The notes: a model not told the origin generated them from the letters alone. A stretch of DNA of 64,000 nucleotides from an uncultured Oscillospiraceae bacterium (GCA_905234855.1 CAJOIU010000005.1:1-64000), one strand, 5' to 3'. Numbered from the stretch's first letter, positions 1 to 8,312 are shown. Numbers and translations are program-made.

Positions 1-92
1 CCGCCGTACTGACTGATGATGAATTTTGCCAGCGCGGGATTCGGATTTTTGATGCGGATCGGGTATTGCAGCTTCTTTTCATATACAAACAT
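1..92 (-). CDS. cotJC: Spore coat protein CotJC, N-terminal fragment (cut by window edge)
   Basis: Only the first about 30 codons lie in the window. They read MFVYEKKLQYPIRI on the minus strand, the typical opening of CotJC, a manganese-catalase-like spore coat protein. The ATG shares one base with the TGA stop of the upstream cotJA-JB gene (TGATG), so translation is probably coupled. The order JA, JB, JC matches the cotJ operon known from Bacillus and Clostridia. The rest of the protein is outside the window, so catalytic residues cannot be checked. Confidence 0.85.
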   Translation of the reverse strand, partial: MFVYEKKLQYPIRIKNPNPALAKFIISQYG

Positions 93-538
93 CAGCCCTT
101 ACCTCCCTTGGTGCGGCGCTCCCACGGCCATGCGTCCTCCGGCCAGACCCACGAATCGAACATCGCTGTGTCGCGGCGCGTCACGGGGCCGCACATCTCC
201 ACATAGCGTCTGCGGCCTTCCTCGGCCAGCTCCACGAAGCATTTCCATGTTTTGAAGGCCTCCCCATCGTTTGGATGGGTGTTCAGATACAGCGCCAGCT
301 CATGCGCCACGAAATCCAGCGCCATCAGCTCGGTCAGCGGTGTTTTCTCCACGCGCCCGGAGGCGACATAGTCCATAAACGGTAGATCGAGGCCGGGAAA
401 CAGCGTGCCCTTTTCCAATGCCTCCGCCGGTTCATAGGCATGCTCCGCGCTCTCCTGCATGGGCACCATGGCCAGCGCCAGCGGCGCGCAGGATGGGAGG
501 CTGCCCTCTTTATAAGTGCATGATTCATTCTGTGCCAA
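92..538 (-). CDS. cotJB: CotJA-CotJB fusion, spore coat protein
   Basis: A single open frame joins two proteins that are normally separate. Residues about 12-55 carry the CotJA pattern (SCAPLALAMVPMQ, then EKGTLFPGLDLPF). Residues about 65-148 carry the CotJB pattern (LDFVAHELALYLNTHPND, ending SWVWPEDAWPWE). The longest ORF would start at 640 inside pheT. I prefer the TTG at 538 because AAAGGGGG lies 8 bases upstream and the conserved CotJA block begins soon after it; the ATG at 466 would cut that block. The SD lies in the 3' arm of a 15-bp hairpin. The product should be a coat component acting with CotJC in the mother cell. Fusion rather than two genes is the unusual point; a lost stop codon or sequencing error is the alternative. 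Confidence 0.75.
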   Translation of the reverse strand: MAQNESCTYKEGSLPSCAPLALAMVPMQESAEHAYEPAEALEKGTLFPGLDLPFMDYVASGRVEKTPLTELMALDFVAHELALYLNTHPNDGEAFKTWKCFVELAEEGRRRYVEMCGPVTRRDTAMFDSWVWPEDAWPWERRTKGGKG

Positions 539-542
539 AAAG

Positions 543-582
543 ATATCCCCCTTTGCACGCCATACTATGCAAAGGGGGATAT
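543..582 (-). promoter_or_regulatory. Perfect 15-bp hairpin between pheT and cotJ; holds the cotJ SD
   Basis: On the minus strand ATATCCCCCTTTGCA and TGCAAAGGGGGATAT pair perfectly around a 10-base loop, followed by CTTTTT. It resembles an intrinsic terminator for pheST. Its 3' arm is also the Shine-Dalgarno of the TTG start of cotJAB. CATAGTAT, which fits a SigE/SigK-type -10 (CATAnnnT), straddles the 5' arm and loop. A transcript starting downstream of that element would lack the 5' arm and expose the SD. Confidence 0.7.
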
Positions 583-599
583 GGGTTGTTACAGGGCGA

Positions 600-2978
600 T
601 CAGCGGATCGTGGCGCCGTGCTTTTCGGATAGCGCGTCAAGGATCGCCGTCATCGTCTCGGCGGCGTGCTCCTCGGTCAGCGTCTGGTCGGCGGCGCGGA
701 GCGTCAGCGAGAAGGCGACGCTCTTGAAGCCTGCGGGGATCGGCGCGCCCATATACACGTCAAACAGCGCCACGGCCTCGAGGTATTGCCCGCCGGCGGC
801 GGTGATGGTGTCCTCCAAGTCAGCCACGGGGATATCGGCACGGCAGACGAGCGCGATATCGCGCATAACGGCGGGAAAGCGCGGAAGCGCCTTGAAGGTC
901 CGCTCCGGCGCTTGGAGCGCGCGCAGGGCAGTCATATCGAGCTGCGCGTAGAACGCCTCGCTCTCCAAGCCGTAGGCGTCGCATACGAGCGGGTGCACCT
1001 GGCCGATAACGCCGATCGGTTTTCCGTCTGCGGTGATATCGGCGCAGCGGCCGGGGTGGAAGGAGGGGTTTCCGCTCTCTGCGCTGTATCGGACGTTTTC
1101 AATGCGCAGATCCTTCAAAATGGCCTCCACGCAGCCCTTAAGCTGGAAGAAATCGGCGTTGCCTCCGTATTCGCCCAGCGTGAGCCATGCGGATTCGTCT
1201 GCCAGCGGGCTGTTTTCGAGCGGACGGTAAACGGTAGCCAGCTCATAGAAGCGGACGGAGGGGTTCCGGCGCGCCGCGTTCGTGGAGAGAACGTCCAGCA
1301 TGGAGGGCATCGCCGTCGTGCGCATGACGCTGCGATCCTCGCCGAGCGGGTTCTGGATGACAAGCGCGTTGCGCAGAGGGGAGTCCCCGGGCAGGCGGAT
1401 CTTGTCCCATGCGCTCCGGCTGCCGAAGGAATAGGTGAGGATCTCGTTGAAGCCCATGGCGCGGCAGAGGCTCGCGGCGCGGTTTTCAAACGCCTGCTTC
1501 GGGCTCCAGCCGCCCTGCGCAGTCTCGCCGCGGAACATGGTCGGCTCGATCACGTCATAGCCATAGAAGCGGGCGACCTCCTCCGCGAGGTCGGCGTAAT
1601 GTTCGATATCGCTGCGCCACGAGGGGACGATCACATCGTCGCCGCGCATGGTGAAGCCTAGCTTTGTGAGCACAGACACCATGTAGTCCCGGGTGAAATC
1701 GGTGCCGAGAAGAGCGTTGATACTTGCGGGTTCCAGCTTGACGCTCTTTTCCGCAGCGGGAGCGGCGACAACATCGATCATGCCGTCGATCACCTCGCCC
1801 GCGCCGAGCAGCTCCACCAGTTCGCAGGCACGCTGCACGGCGGGAATGGTGCCCTCGGGATCGAGACCCTTTTCAAACTTGCTCGAAGCATCCGTTCGCA
1901 TGCCCAGCGCGATGGCGGTCTTGCGGATCGAGGTGCCGTTGAAGTTTGCCGATTCGAATACGATCATGCGGGTGCCGTCTACGATCTCGGAGTTCTCGCC
2001 GCCCATGACGCCAGCGAGGCCGATGGGCTTTTCTGCGTCGGCGATGACGAGCATATTGGGGGTGAGGATGCGGGGGGTCCCGTCGAGGGTCATGAGCGTC
2101 TCGCCGGGCTCGGCGCGGCGAACAACAATCTTGTTGCCGCCGACGCAGCTATAGTCGAAGGCGTGCATCGGCTGCCCGTATTCCTGCATGACATAGTTCG
2201 TGATATCCACGATGTTGTTGATCGGACGGATACCCGAGGCGCGGAGCCGGCGGCGCAGCCAAGCGGGCGACGGCTCGATGCGGATGTTTTTGACCATGCG
2301 CGCGGTATAGCGCGGGCAGAGCTGCGGATCGCGGATCTCTACATCGAGATAGCTGCGGATATCGTCGCCGGAGCCCTTGACCACAGGCGTATGGACGGCA
2401 AAGGGCGTGTCGAAGGTGGCGGCCGCCTCCCGGGCGAGACCGATGACGCTCAGACAGTCGGGACGGTTGTTCGTGATCTCAAATTCCACAACGCTGTCGG
2501 TGAGGCCGAGCACCTCGCGGATATCCTGTCCCGGCTCACAGGGCTCTTCCAGAATGAAAATGCCGTTTTCGATGGCATAGGGATAATCGTGTGTGTCGAG
2601 ACCCAGCTCGCCGAGGGAGCAGAGCATACCCTCGGAAATGACGCCGCGGAGCTTTCCGGTATGGATTTCCTTGCCGCCGGGGAGCTTTGCGCCGTCGAGG
2701 GCGACGGGAACCATTTTTTCCACTGATACGTTCTGCGCGCCGGTCACAATGGTGAGCTCCCGGCTTTGTCCGGCGTCGATCTTGCAGACCCACAGGTGAT
2801 CGGAGTCCGGGTGGGGACTCATGAAGGTGACTTTGCCGGCCACGACGTTTTCGATGCCGTCGCCGGTGCGGGCGACGGTCTCGACCTTGGAGCCGGACAT
2901 GGTCATCCCATCGCAGAATTCCTTATCGGATACGTCGATCTTCGTATAATCGTTCAGCCATTCGCGTGAAAGGTTCAT
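600..2978 (-). CDS. pheT: Phenylalanine-tRNA ligase beta subunit
   Basis: The beta chain of the alpha2-beta2 PheRS charges tRNA-Phe in the cytosol. At 792 residues it is close to the usual bacterial length of about 800. Visible domains in order: an N-terminal tRNA-binding (EMAP-like) domain around residues 40-150 (VTFMSPHPDSDHLWVCKID), the B3/B4 editing region, the B5 domain, the pseudo-catalytic core, and a C-terminal FDX-ACB anticodon-binding domain from about 700 (PRFPAVMRDIALVCRAD). AGGGGG precedes the ATG. It lies 13 bases downstream of pheS, in the standard pheST order. Confidence 0.97.
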   Translation of the reverse strand: MNLSREWLNDYTKIDVSDKEFCDGMTMSGSKVETVARTGDGIENVVAGKVTFMSPHPDSDHLWVCKIDAGQSRELTIVTGAQNVSVEKMVPVALDGAKLPGGKEIHTGKLRGVISEGMLCSLGELGLDTHDYPYAIENGIFILEEPCEPGQDIREVLGLTDSVVEFEITNNRPDCLSVIGLAREAAATFDTPFAVHTPVVKGSGDDIRSYLDVEIRDPQLCPRYTARMVKNIRIEPSPAWLRRRLRASGIRPINNIVDITNYVMQEYGQPMHAFDYSCVGGNKIVVRRAEPGETLMTLDGTPRILTPNMLVIADAEKPIGLAGVMGGENSEIVDGTRMIVFESANFNGTSIRKTAIALGMRTDASSKFEKGLDPEGTIPAVQRACELVELLGAGEVIDGMIDVVAAPAAEKSVKLEPASINALLGTDFTRDYMVSVLTKLGFTMRGDDVIVPSWRSDIEHYADLAEEVARFYGYDVIEPTMFRGETAQGGWSPKQAFENRAASLCRAMGFNEILTYSFGSRSAWDKIRLPGDSPLRNALVIQNPLGEDRSVMRTTAMPSMLDVLSTNAARRNPSVRFYELATVYRPLENSPLADESAWLTLGEYGGNADFFQLKGCVEAILKDLRIENVRYSAESGNPSFHPGRCADITADGKPIGVIGQVHPLVCDAYGLESEAFYAQLDMTALRALQAPERTFKALPRFPAVMRDIALVCRADIPVADLEDTITAAGGQYLEAVALFDVYMGAPIPAGFKSVAFSLTLRAADQTLTEEHAAETMTAILDALSEKHGATIR

Positions 2979-2991
2979 CTCATCATCCCCC

Positions 2992-4017
2992 TCAGAACTG
3001 TTCTAGGAAGCGGGTGTCGTTTTCGAACATCAGCCGCAGGTCGCTGATGCCGAAGCGGAACATCGCCATACGCTCCGCGCCGACGCCGAAGGCAAAGCCG
3101 GAATATTTGTCCGTGTCGATGCCGCAGCCGGCCAGCACCTTCGGATGTACCATGCCGGCGCCCAGAAGCTCGATCCAGCCCTCGCCCTTGCAGACGCGGC
3201 AGCCCTTTCCGTGGCACTCGAAGCATTCCACGTCCACCTCGCAGCTCGGTTCGGTGAAGGGGAAGTGGTGGGGGCGGAAGCGGGTGCGGGTCTCGGGACC
3301 GTAGAGTCGGTGGACAAGCTCGTTGAGCGTGCCCTTCAGATCGGCAAAGGTGATGCCCTCGTCCACGACGAGACCTTCGATCTGATGGAACATGGGGCTG
3401 TGGGTGGCGTCCACCTCGTCCTTGCGGTAAACGCGGCCGGGAGAAATGATGCGGATGGGGAGCGGCTGCGTCTCCATGACATGCACCTGCACGGGGCTTG
3501 TCTGGGTGCGGAGCAGGACCTCGTCGTTGTCGTCGAAATAAAAGGTGTCCTGCCGATCCCGGGCGGGATGCCCCTCCTGCGTATTGAGGCGGGTGAAGTT
3601 ATAATCCGAGAGCTCGACCTCCGGCCCTTCGGCAATGGTAAAGCCCATGCCGATGAAAATCTCCTTCGCCTCGCTGATGACCTTCGTCAGCGGGTGCTGA
3701 CGTCCGATGCGGACGGGCTTGCCGGGCATGGTGACATCTGTCGCCTCGGCCGCGAGACGCGCTTCCAGCGCCTTCTCGCTGAGAGCCTTGCGGGCGTCCT
3801 CGATGGCCTGCGTCAGCTCCTCGCGGATCTGGTTGGCAAGCTGCCCCATGACGGGACGCTCCTCCGCCGAAAGAGAGCCCATCTGCTTCAAAATGGCGGT
3901 CAGCTCGCCTTTTTTGCCGAGGTATTTGACGCGGAGCGCCTCCAGCGCATCCAGCGCCCCGGCCTCCTTGATGGCGCTGAGGGACGCATCCCGAAGCGCG
4001 CGTAGCTTTTGTTCCAT
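2992..4017 (-). CDS. pheS: Phenylalanine-tRNA ligase alpha subunit
   Basis: This is the catalytic chain of PheRS, forming Phe-AMP and transferring Phe to tRNA. The 341 residues match the family. An N-terminal coiled coil (residues 1-85) is followed by a class II synthetase core with motif 2 (FHQIEGLVVDEGITFADLKG) and motif 3 (GVGAERMAMFRFGISDLR). AAGGAG stands 9 bases before the ATG. It is first in the pheST transcript, with a SigA-like promoter just upstream. I saw no T-box elements in the short leader. Confidence 0.97.
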   Translation of the reverse strand: MEQKLRALRDASLSAIKEAGALDALEALRVKYLGKKGELTAILKQMGSLSAEERPVMGQLANQIREELTQAIEDARKALSEKALEARLAAEATDVTMPGKPVRIGRQHPLTKVISEAKEIFIGMGFTIAEGPEVELSDYNFTRLNTQEGHPARDRQDTFYFDDNDEVLLRTQTSPVQVHVMETQPLPIRIISPGRVYRKDEVDATHSPMFHQIEGLVVDEGITFADLKGTLNELVHRLYGPETRTRFRPHHFPFTEPSCEVDVECFECHGKGCRVCKGEGWIELLGAGMVHPKVLAGCGIDTDKYSGFAFGVGAERMAMFRFGISDLRLMFENDTRFLEQF

Positions 4018-4074
4018 ATTGACCTGCTCCTTGCTGTATATGATACGATATACAAAATATTAATCCAAAACTAA

Positions 4075-4103
4075 TTTATAGCACATTTTTCGGGTTTTAG
4101 CAA
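4075..4103 (-). promoter_or_regulatory. SigA-type promoter for pheST
   Basis: The minus strand reads TTGCTA, 17 bases, TATAAA. It sits about 60 bases before the pheS start and is back to back with the nnr promoter. Confidence 0.65.
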
Positions 4104-4115
4104 CAATAATGTAAA

Positions 4116-4144
4116 TTGACGAATGATTTCCATGAGGATATAAT
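4116..4144 (+). promoter_or_regulatory. SigA-type promoter for the nnr-alr-mazF operon
   Basis: TTGACG, 17 bases, TATAAT lies about 30 bases upstream of the nnr start, near-consensus in both boxes and spacing. It diverges from the pheST promoter. Confidence 0.85.
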
Positions 4145-4174
4145 ATTCTTCGGAAAAGAAGAAGGGAGGGTGAT

Positions 4175-5695
4175 GTGATGGAGCTATCGGACGCCAAACG
4201 GATGAAGTCGGCGGACGCTGCTGCGATCGGAGAGCGGGGGATCGACTCCCTTAAGCTGATGGAAACGGCGGCGACCCATGTGGCGGAGGCGGCAGCGGAT
4301 ATCATGACGGACAATCGCTTGGCGCTGGTGTTCTGCGGTCCGGGCAACAACGGAGGCGACGGCGTGGCCGCGGCGAGGCTCCTGCGCCGATGGGCAGGGG
4401 CAGAGGTGCGCGCCTTTTTGGTCGGGGAGCGAAGCAAAATGACGTCGGACTGCCGATCGATGGAGGAGCGTCTGCTGGAGGTCGGCGGAAAACTGGAGCC
4501 ATTTCAGGCCGACGACCCAGCGCTTTCGGCGCTGATCCAGCGGGCGGGCGTGATCGTGGACGCGCTGTTCGGCGTGGGTCTGAGCCGAGAGCTGACCGGC
4601 GACGCGCTCGCCGCGGTAAGGCTCATAAACAGCGCGAAATGCCCGGTCGTGGCGGCCGATATCGCAAGCGGCGTCTCTGCCGATACGGGTCGCATCCTCG
4701 GCGAGGCGGTGCATGCCGACTGCACCGTGACCTTTTCCAAAGCGAAACCCGGCCATTTTATAGAGCCCGGCTGTGTGTGCTGCGGCGAGCTGCGGGTGGC
4801 GGATATCGGCATCCCTGAAGATCTCGTCGATGCCAGCGGCTGCGGCGTATACGCGATCCATGGAGGCGATCTGCGCCTTCCGGCGCGGGAGCGGCTCACG
4901 CATAAGGGGGACTACGGAAAGCTGCTGATCCTTGGCGGCAGCGTCGGATATACCGGGGCGCCCAGCTTGTGCGCCAAGGCGGCCGTCCGTTCCGGCGCGG
5001 GGCTGGTCTATTTGGGCGTGCCGAAGGATATATATGAAATAACGGCGGTGAAGAATGACGAGGCGATGCCCTTTCCGCTGCCCTCCGAGGCGGGCGGTGT
5101 GTCCGCCGAGGCATGGAGCGCGGCGGCGGAGCGGCTGCATGACTGCGACGTATGCGTGCTCGGACCGGGCATGGGGCGAGGCGAGGGAACACTTGCGCTT
5201 ACGCAGCGTTTGATGACGGAGGCGAGGCTCCCGGTAGTCGCGGACGCGGACGCGCTGTGGGCGATCGCGCAGGATCTCTCCGTGCTGAAAGAGGCGGCGG
5301 CTTCCGTTGTGCTGACGCCGCACGAGGGGGAGTTTGCGCGGCTGCTTGGCCGCCCGGTGGAGGATCGGCTGAACGACGCCCTCGGCTTCGCGAAAGCATA
5401 CGGCTGTGCCGTCGTTTTGAAAGGGCATCGAACGATCTGCGCATTCCCGGATGGAAAGGCCTACGTCATTGACGCGGGCAATCCCGGCATGGCCAAGGGC
5501 GGCAGCGGCGACGTGCTGGCCGGCATCGTCGGCGCGCTGCTGGGTCAGCTTCCGCCCCGGCGGGCGGTGGTCACGGCATGCTGGCTCCATGCCCGGGCGG
5601 GGGACATCGCCGCCGGGCGCTTTGGGGAATATGCCGTGCAGGCGGGGGATATCATCGAGGCGCTGGCTCGGGCGGAGACGGAGATTCTGGCATAA
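4175..5695 (+). CDS. nnr: Bifunctional NAD(P)H-hydrate epimerase / ADP-dependent dehydratase
   Basis: This repairs hydrated NADH and NADPH: the N-terminal YjeF_N domain (about 1-205) epimerises R/S-NAD(P)HX and the C-terminal ribokinase-like domain (about 220-500) dehydrates the S form with ADP. Seen directly: CGPGNNGGDGVAAARLL in the epimerase half; KGDYGKLLILGGS, LTPHEGEFARLLGR and GNPGMAKGGSGDVLAGI in the dehydratase half. GAAGGGAGGG precedes overlapping GTG (4175) and ATG (4178) starts; either could be used. At 506 residues it is full length. It heads an operon with a lipoprotein, alr and mazF. Confidence 0.95.
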   Translation: MMELSDAKRMKSADAAAIGERGIDSLKLMETAATHVAEAAADIMTDNRLALVFCGPGNNGGDGVAAARLLRRWAGAEVRAFLVGERSKMTSDCRSMEERLLEVGGKLEPFQADDPALSALIQRAGVIVDALFGVGLSRELTGDALAAVRLINSAKCPVVAADIASGVSADTGRILGEAVHADCTVTFSKAKPGHFIEPGCVCCGELRVADIGIPEDLVDASGCGVYAIHGGDLRLPARERLTHKGDYGKLLILGGSVGYTGAPSLCAKAAVRSGAGLVYLGVPKDIYEITAVKNDEAMPFPLPSEAGGVSAEAWSAAAERLHDCDVCVLGPGMGRGEGTLALTQRLMTEARLPVVADADALWAIAQDLSVLKEAAASVVLTPHEGEFARLLGRPVEDRLNDALGFAKAYGCAVVLKGHRTICAFPDGKAYVIDAGNPGMAKGGSGDVLAGIVGALLGQLPPRRAVVTACWLHARAGDIAAGRFGEYAVQAGDIIEALARAETEILA

Positions 5696-5712
5696 CACAA
5701 CAGGGAGGCTTC

Positions 5713-6291
5713 ATGCGGAAAGGTCTGATTTCCGTACTGATGATACCCCTTCTGTTCCTCGCGGCCTGCGGGGATCAGGAGGCAAAGGCCGAGCGTGATT
5801 TCGCAGCGTTTCGGGCATCTTTGGCGAATGCGGAGCGCATCACGCTTCGGGCGGCGCTGACAGCCGATTACGGCGGCACGGTTCAGGACTATGTGCTTTC
5901 GGCAGTGTATGACGGGGCGGAGACGCGTGTTACGGTGGAGGAGCCGGAGCTCATCGCGGGCGTGACCGCCGCGGTGAAGCGCGGCGAGACGTCGATATCC
6001 TATGACGGCGTGCTGCTGGGCGCCGGGCCGCTGGATGCGGAAGGCACGACGCCGGTATCCGCGATCCCCGTGATCCTGATGGCGATGACGGACGGGTATG
6101 TCGAGCTTTTATGGCGCGAGGGAAGCTATCTCACTGCCCGCTTGTATGCGGGCGAATCGTCGGCCTGCACGGTGTGGCTCGATGAGGAGACGCGCACGCC
6201 GGTCTCCGCCGAAATATCCAACGATGGGAAAACGGTCATCGCCTGCCGATTCACGGCTTGGGAGCTGGCGCCGGGCGAACCCTCGGACTGA
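5713..6291 (+). CDS. Lipoprotein, YdcC-position, unknown function
   Basis: A 192-residue protein with a lipoprotein signal peptide (MRKGLISVLMIPLLFLAAC; lipobox LAAC), so it should be anchored to the outer face of the membrane by Cys19. The rest is a soluble, beta-rich-looking domain. The longer ORF in the track starts at 5578 inside nnr; GGGAGG before the ATG at 5713 and the signal peptide decide the start. It lies between nnr and alr, where Bacillus has the lipoprotein gene ydcC. Whether the two are homologous I cannot tell from sequence alone. Confidence 0.8.
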   Translation: MRKGLISVLMIPLLFLAACGDQEAKAERDFAAFRASLANAERITLRAALTADYGGTVQDYVLSAVYDGAETRVTVEEPELIAGVTAAVKRGETSISYDGVLLGAGPLDAEGTTPVSAIPVILMAMTDGYVELLWREGSYLTARLYAGESSACTVWLDEETRTPVSAEISNDGKTVIACRFTAWELAPGEPSD

Positions 6292-6321
6292 TTCTGGATC
6301 GCAGCAAAAGAGGAGAAAGAG

Positions 6322-7452
6322 ATGGACGACAGAAAAAAACGGACTTGGGCGGAGATCGACCTTGGGGCGATCGCGCATAATTACCGGGTGATGCGCGCCG
6401 CGCTGCCGGATGGCTGCCGGTTCCTCGGCGTCGTGAAGGCCGACGCCTACGGACATGGGGCGGTGCCGGTGTCGAAGCTGCTGGAGCGGCTTGGCTGCGA
6501 ATATCTCGCGGTGGCCTGCCTCGATGAGGCGCGGCAGCTCCGTGAGGCCGGGATCGGCCTGCCGATCCTGATCCTCGGCTATACGCCGCCCGAATACGCG
6601 CCGGAGCTTTGCGCGCTTTCGGTCACACAGGCGGTCGGCAGCCTCGAGGCCGCCGCGGCGCTGAACGACGCGCTGGAGGGGTCAGATCATACGCTCAAGG
6701 TGCACCTGAAGCTGGAAACGGGTATGGGACGCACGGGCTTCCGCGCCTTCGGCGCATGGAAGGCGCTGCCTGCCGCGACGGCGGTTCGGATGCCCCATCT
6801 GGATGCCGAGGGTGTTTTTACCCATTTCTGCGTGTCCGATGCGGACGAGCAGACGCGGGGATTTACCCATGTCCAGCTGGAACGGTTCCAAGACGCTATC
6901 AAGGCCATAGAGCTGCGTTCCGGGCATACGTTTTCCATCCGACATTGCACCAATTCCGGCGCGATGCTTTCCTTCCCGGAAACCTATATGGATATGGTGC
7001 GTCCCGGCGTATCGCTGTACGGCATGTATCCGGGGCCGGATCGGGCGCGGTTCGATCTCATCCCGGCGATGACGCTCAAAACGCGGGTGGCGTATGTCGA
7101 ACGGCACGAGCCGGGGGATACCGTCAGCTATGGGCGGACGTTCACCGCGGAGCGGCCGAGCGAGATCGCCGTTCTACCCATCGGCTATGCCGACGGACTG
7201 CATCGGACGCTTTCCAATAAGCTCACTGTTTGCATAAACGGCCGTCATGTCCCGCAGGTGGGACGCATCTGCATGGATATGTGCATGGCGGACGTGACCG
7301 GGCTCGGCGTGAAGCCCGGGGACGAGGCGGAGATCTTCGGCCGTGAGATGCCCATCGACGACGTGGCGGAGAAGGCCGGAACGATCCATTACGAGCTGAC
7401 CTGCGCCGTAAGTCCCCGCGTTCCGAGGATCTATGTGGGAGAGACGGTATAA
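6322..7452 (+). CDS. alr: Alanine racemase
   Basis: A PLP enzyme making D-alanine from L-alanine for peptidoglycan. The PLP lysine lies in VVKADAYGHGA (Lys39) and the catalytic tyrosine region in VSYGRTFTAERP. The C-terminal domain shows the usual GRICMDMCMADVT. The 376 residues are normal length. GAGGAGAAAGAG precedes the ATG. Third gene of the nnr operon, followed by mazF, the arrangement found across Firmicutes. Confidence 0.97.
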   Translation: MDDRKKRTWAEIDLGAIAHNYRVMRAALPDGCRFLGVVKADAYGHGAVPVSKLLERLGCEYLAVACLDEARQLREAGIGLPILILGYTPPEYAPELCALSVTQAVGSLEAAAALNDALEGSDHTLKVHLKLETGMGRTGFRAFGAWKALPAATAVRMPHLDAEGVFTHFCVSDADEQTRGFTHVQLERFQDAIKAIELRSGHTFSIRHCTNSGAMLSFPETYMDMVRPGVSLYGMYPGPDRARFDLIPAMTLKTRVAYVERHEPGDTVSYGRTFTAERPSEIAVLPIGYADGLHRTLSNKLTVCINGRHVPQVGRICMDMCMADVTGLGVKPGDEAEIFGREMPIDDVAEKAGTIHYELTCAVSPRVPRIYVGETV

Positions 7453-7536
7453 TTTTTACGCTTTCGTGGGAAAATGATAGCGTGTCCGTACATAGAATGT
7501 ACCGGGCGACTATTTCACGGAAGTGGTGCTCACAAT

Positions 7537-7899
7537 ATGACAAATCCGGTTCGACGCGGTGACATTTATTATGCGGATCTCAGTCCTGTGGTAGGCTCAG
7601 AGCAGGGCGGGCTGCGGCCGGTGCTCATCGTGCAGAACGATACGGGCAACCGCCACAGCCCCACGGTGATCGCCGCGGCGATCACCTCGCAGCTTGGCAA
7701 AGCCCGTCTGCCGACGCATATCGAGATCCAAGCCCCGGACAGCGGCCTGAGCCGCGACAGCGTGATCCTGCTCGAGCAGATCCGAACGCTGGATAAATCC
7801 CGCCTGCGCGAGCGCATGGGAAAGCTGGACGGGACAACGATGAACCGCGTAGACAACGCCATTGCCGTCAGTTTCGGGCTGGGGCAGTCCATGTCCTAA
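7537..7899 (+). CDS. mazF: MazF/EndoA-type mRNA interferase toxin
   Basis: A 120-residue ribonuclease of the MazF/PemK family, which cleaves mRNA at short specific sequences. [20 protein letters not shown] and [19 protein letters not shown] are hallmark segments close to Bacillus EndoA. The track start at 7474 adds residues not found in the family; the ATG at 7537 fits it. In Bacillus a MazE antitoxin lies between alr and mazF. Here only 84 bases separate them and no antitoxin frame is visible, so the antitoxin is missing, elsewhere, or replaced. Confidence 0.93.
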   Translation: MTNPVRRGDIYYADLSPVVGSEQGGLRPVLIVQNDTGNRHSPTVIAAAITSQLGKARLPTHIEIQAPDSGLSRDSVILLEQIRTLDKSRLRERMGKLDGTTMNRVDNAIAVSFGLGQSMS

Positions 7900-7905
7900 A
7901 GACCG

Positions 7906-7937
7906 ACCTCCATTCATAGACTTCTGTGAATGGAGGT
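7906..7937 (+). promoter_or_regulatory. 11-bp hairpin after mazF; holds the SD of the next gene
   Basis: ACCTCCATTCA pairs perfectly with TGAATGGAGGT around a 10-base loop, followed by TGTTTT. GGAGG of the 3' arm lies 7 bases before the ATG of the next gene. CATAGACT, a CATAnnnT -10-like element, crosses from the 5' arm into the loop. It can work as a terminator for the alr operon, as a lock on the next start codon, or both. Confidence 0.7.
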
Positions 7938-7943
7938 TGTTTT

Positions 7944-8282
7944 ATGCGGATTCCTGTGTATATCGACGGCAAGGAGGAAGGCTTTCTCATCATCGAACGA
8001 AAGGGCGCCTTTACGGTGGCGAGCGCGAAGCTCCGGGATGTGGGGCGCGTCGTGCGTCTGCGGGTCTACGGCGACGGGGAGGCGTATCTCGGCGTTCCCA
8101 CGCCCTGCGGCGACGGCTTGTGTCTGGTGCGCCGGTTCAGTCCCCGGGAAATGCTTCGGTTTCCCGCCCATCCGACCTATGCGGCGGAGCAGAAACGAGA
8201 GCCTGAAGCCGCCCCGGAGGCTTCGGAGGATCGGGAGGGCAGGCATGTCCTGTGGCTCGGAGGGCGGGCGCATTATTTCTGA
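7944..8282 (+). CDS. Small soluble protein, unknown function
   Basis: A 112-residue protein I do not recognise. It opens MRIPVYIDGKEEGFLIIERK, is beta-rich for about 70 residues with a GDGEAYLGVPTPCGDG segment, and ends in a charged Glu/Pro stretch. There is no signal peptide or membrane segment. The start at 7944 is chosen over 7926 because GGAGG stands 7 bases before it. The SD is buried in a hairpin shared in design with those before cotJ, the 56309 gene and DUF3343, which hints at a developmental gene; that is inference. Confidence 0.65.
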   Translation: MRIPVYIDGKEEGFLIIERKGAFTVASAKLRDVGRVVRLRVYGDGEAYLGVPTPCGDGLCLVRRFSPREMLRFPAHPTYAAEQKREPEAAPEASEDREGRHVLWLGGRAHYF

Positions 8283-8283
8283 A

Positions 8284-8312
8284 TTGGCATTTATAGCCGA
8301 ATGTGGTATAAT
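8284..8312 (+). promoter_or_regulatory. SigA-type promoter for pdp
   Basis: TTGGCA, 17 bases, TATAAT lies just after the stop of the 7944 gene and about 35 bases before pdp. Confidence 0.85.

Noticed and set aside
4018-4074. T-box leader for pheST
   Set aside because: The leader is only about 60 bases long and lacks the AGGGTGG T-box sequence and specifier stem.
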